This document shows positions 15,972 through 16,753 of a stretch of DNA of 16,753 nt, one piece after another (position 1 is the first letter of the stretch; every line of letters starts with the position of its first letter). The stretch is taken from NCBI GenBank assembly GCA_900551335.1, contig URVO01000012.1, positions 1-16,753 of the forward strand, written 5' to 3'. This stretch comes from an uncultured Phascolarctobacterium sp. GTDB lineage: Bacteria; Bacillota; Negativicutes; Acidaminococcales; Acidaminococcaceae. The notes below the pieces were generated by a model. The model was not told the origin of the DNA, did not search any database, and saw only the letters and a program-made list of their open reading frames with translations. Position numbers and translations under genes: made by a program.

Positions 15972-16262
15972 ATGGAAATGTTAGAAAGCGTGGCAGCAGG
16001 CGCAGGCCTTAGTCCGCTCGGCTCCTTGGGGCCGATGATTGTAGGCGTTGTGATTCTGCTGATAGTTGTAAAGCTGCTTTCTATGCCTTTTAAGCTGGTA
16101 TGGAACGGTATCTGCGGTGCAGTGCTTTTGTGGGTGATGAATCTTTTTGGCGCGCTTGTCGGCCTGACGATTAAAATCACTGTTATGAATGCACTGATTG
16201 CAGGCTTTTTTGGCATTCCTGGTGCGCTGGCAGTGCTGGCGTATGAGCTGCTGGTAAAGTAA
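15972..16262 (+). CDS. BofA-family (pro-sigmaK processing inhibitor-like) membrane protein
   Basis: A 96-residue integral membrane protein. Hydrophobic segments at about residues 18-37 (LGPMIVGVVILLIVVKLLSM) and 46-65 (GICGAVLLWVMNLFGALVGL) are followed by the BofA-type C-terminal block NALIAGFFGIPGALAVLAYELL. In Bacillus, BofA inhibits the SpoIVFB protease that processes pro-sigmaK in the forespore membrane; in organisms without that pathway its role is unknown. It is the last gene of dnaX-ybaB-recR-bofA, 19 bp after recR, the same position as in Bacillus. AAAGGA lies 13 bases upstream of ATG 15972; the in-frame ATG at 15978 is an alternative. Nothing else in the window shows whether this organism sporulates. 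Confidence 0.9.
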   Translation: MEMLESVAAGAGLSPLGSLGPMIVGVVILLIVVKLLSMPFKLVWNGICGAVLLWVMNLFGALVGLTIKITVMNALIAGFFGIPGALAVLAYELLVK

Positions 16263-16278
16263 ATAACGTAAATTGCGG

Positions 16279-16346
16279 AGCTGTCGCAGGCCCTGCTTCT
16301 CTGTCGCCTAGAGCGTGGCAGAGAGGGAGTTCTGCGGCAGCTTTTT
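16279..16346 (+). terminator. large two-tier terminator after bofA, containing repeat-family end motifs
   Basis: The outer stem AGCTGTCGCAG (16279-16289) pairs with CTGCGGCAGCT (16332-16342, one G-U pair) and leads into five T. The loop contains a second hairpin, TCTCTGTCGC (16298-16307) with GTGGCAGAGA (16315-16324). The inner hairpin carries the 9-mer CTCTGTCGC and the 11-mer GGCAGAGAGGG, both also found at the two ends of the element at 7629-7896. Confidence 0.85.
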
Positions 16347-16374
16347 GCTATACTTTTGGCGGTTGCTGTAGAAA

Positions 16375-16405
16375 TACTGTATACACGCGGTTTATACTGT
16401 ATACA
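16375..16405 (+). promoter_or_regulatory. paired TGTATACA sites, candidate operator of the symporter gene
   Basis: TACTGTATACA occurs at 16375-16385 and again at 16395-16405. Each copy contains the perfect palindrome TGTATACA, and the repeat interval is exactly 20 bp, about two helical turns. The second copy ends two bases before the proposed -35. This is the layout of tandem dimer-binding sites for a regulator; which one is unknown. Confidence 0.55.
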
Positions 16406-16406
16406 A

Positions 16407-16436
16407 TCGGACATTTATAATTATGTCTGATATAAT
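16407..16436 (+). promoter_or_regulatory. promoter of the symporter gene with an embedded inverted repeat
   Basis: CGGACA (16408-16413, four of six -35 bases), 17-bp spacer and perfect TATAAT (16431-16436) with TG one base upstream. An inverted repeat TCGGACAT-N8-ATGTCTGA (16407-16430, one mismatched pair) fills the space from -35 to -10, so a protein bound there would block RNA polymerase. Confidence 0.7.
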
Positions 16437-16478
16437 TAGATACAAGTTAATTTATTTACGAAATCTGGGGGTTGTTGT

Positions 16479-16753
16479 ATGAACTTATCTACGAAAATTC
16501 TTATCGGCCTGGCCTTGGGCGTTATCGCAGGCTTAGAGCTGGGAGCTGAGGGCGTTGGCTTTGCCAAGACCTGGATCGCTCCGTTTGGCACAATTTTTAT
16601 GAACATGATCAAAATGGTCATCGTTCCGCTGGTATTCTCCAGTCTGGTAATGGGTGTTGCTAGCCTGGGCGATATCAAAAAGGTTGGCCGTATCGGTATC
16701 AAGACCGTCGGCTATTACCTGGGTACGACTGCTTTTGCTATCGTTATCGGCTT
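16479..16753 (+). CDS. dicarboxylate/amino-acid:cation symporter (SDF/DAACS family), 3' truncated
   Basis: The first 91 codons of an inner-membrane secondary transporter of the GltP/DctA type, which imports glutamate, aspartate or C4-dicarboxylates with Na+ or H+. The reading starts MNLSTKILIGLALGVIAG, a first membrane segment with the typical Gly-rich pattern. It continues with the family signature FMNMIKMVIVPLVFSSLVMG and GDIKKVGRIGIKT, then a third segment (YYLGTTAFAIVIG). The window ends inside that segment. GGGGG seven bases upstream of ATG 16479 serves as ribosome-binding site. It has its own complex promoter/operator region, so expression is probably substrate- or nutrient-controlled. 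The substrate-binding C-terminal half is not visible, so glutamate versus dicarboxylate specificity cannot be decided. Confidence 0.92.
   Translation, partial: MNLSTKILIGLALGVIAGLELGAEGVGFAKTWIAPFGTIFMNMIKMVIVPLVFSSLVMGVASLGDIKKVGRIGIKTVGYYLGTTAFAIVIG

Overview
The window reads as a chromosomal stretch of a diderm, Firmicutes-type bacterium, most likely a member of the Negativicutes (genus not determinable from what is visible). Two lines of evidence point there. First, the block tRNA-Ser, signal recognition particle RNA, dnaX, ybaB, recR, bofA is an arrangement known from Bacillus-type Firmicutes. Second, an OmpP1/FadL-family outer-membrane beta-barrel protein with a signal peptide and a C-terminal phenylalanine implies an outer membrane. 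All recognised genes lie on the + strand; every long minus-strand reading frame is a shadow of a + strand gene.

Layout. 1-4629: DNA-repair block, with the 3' part of pcrA (UvrD-type helicase, carrying an apparent 2-base frameshift near 239-241), ligA (NAD-dependent DNA ligase) and an unrecognised, probably helical-repeat protein; these look co-transcribed. 4653-6076: fadL-like outer-membrane protein with its own promoter and terminator. 6109-10879: three tandem paralogous FAD-linked oxidases of the GlcD/D-lactate dehydrogenase type, with a 268-bp palindrome-rich, inverted-repeat-bounded element between the first two and a terminator after the third. 10934-11417: small XRE-family regulator with a strong extended -10 promoter and overlapping palindromes upstream. 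11483-12457: tandem-domain universal stress protein as a single-gene unit. 12490-16346: tRNA-Ser(GGA), SRP RNA (ffs), then dnaX, ybaB/ebfC family gene, recR and a BofA-family membrane protein, closed by a large two-tier hairpin terminator. 16375-16753: an elaborate promoter/operator region and the first 91 codons of a dicarboxylate/amino-acid:cation symporter (SDF family), cut by the window end.

How it fits together. Replication and recombination functions (PcrA, LigA, DnaX, YbaB, RecR) flank a metabolic block of three FAD-linked 2-hydroxyacid-type dehydrogenases. With the organic-acid/amino-acid symporter further downstream, these suggest growth on organic acids or amino acids; the substrates are not deducible from sequence alone. 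The most unusual features are the triplicated oxidase, the inverted-repeat element between copies 1 and 2, the reappearance of that element's two end motifs inside the bofA terminator, and the paired TGTATACA sites 20 bp apart upstream of the symporter promoter. I did not find a clear, wholly new multi-gene system; the oxidase array and the repeat family are the best leads.
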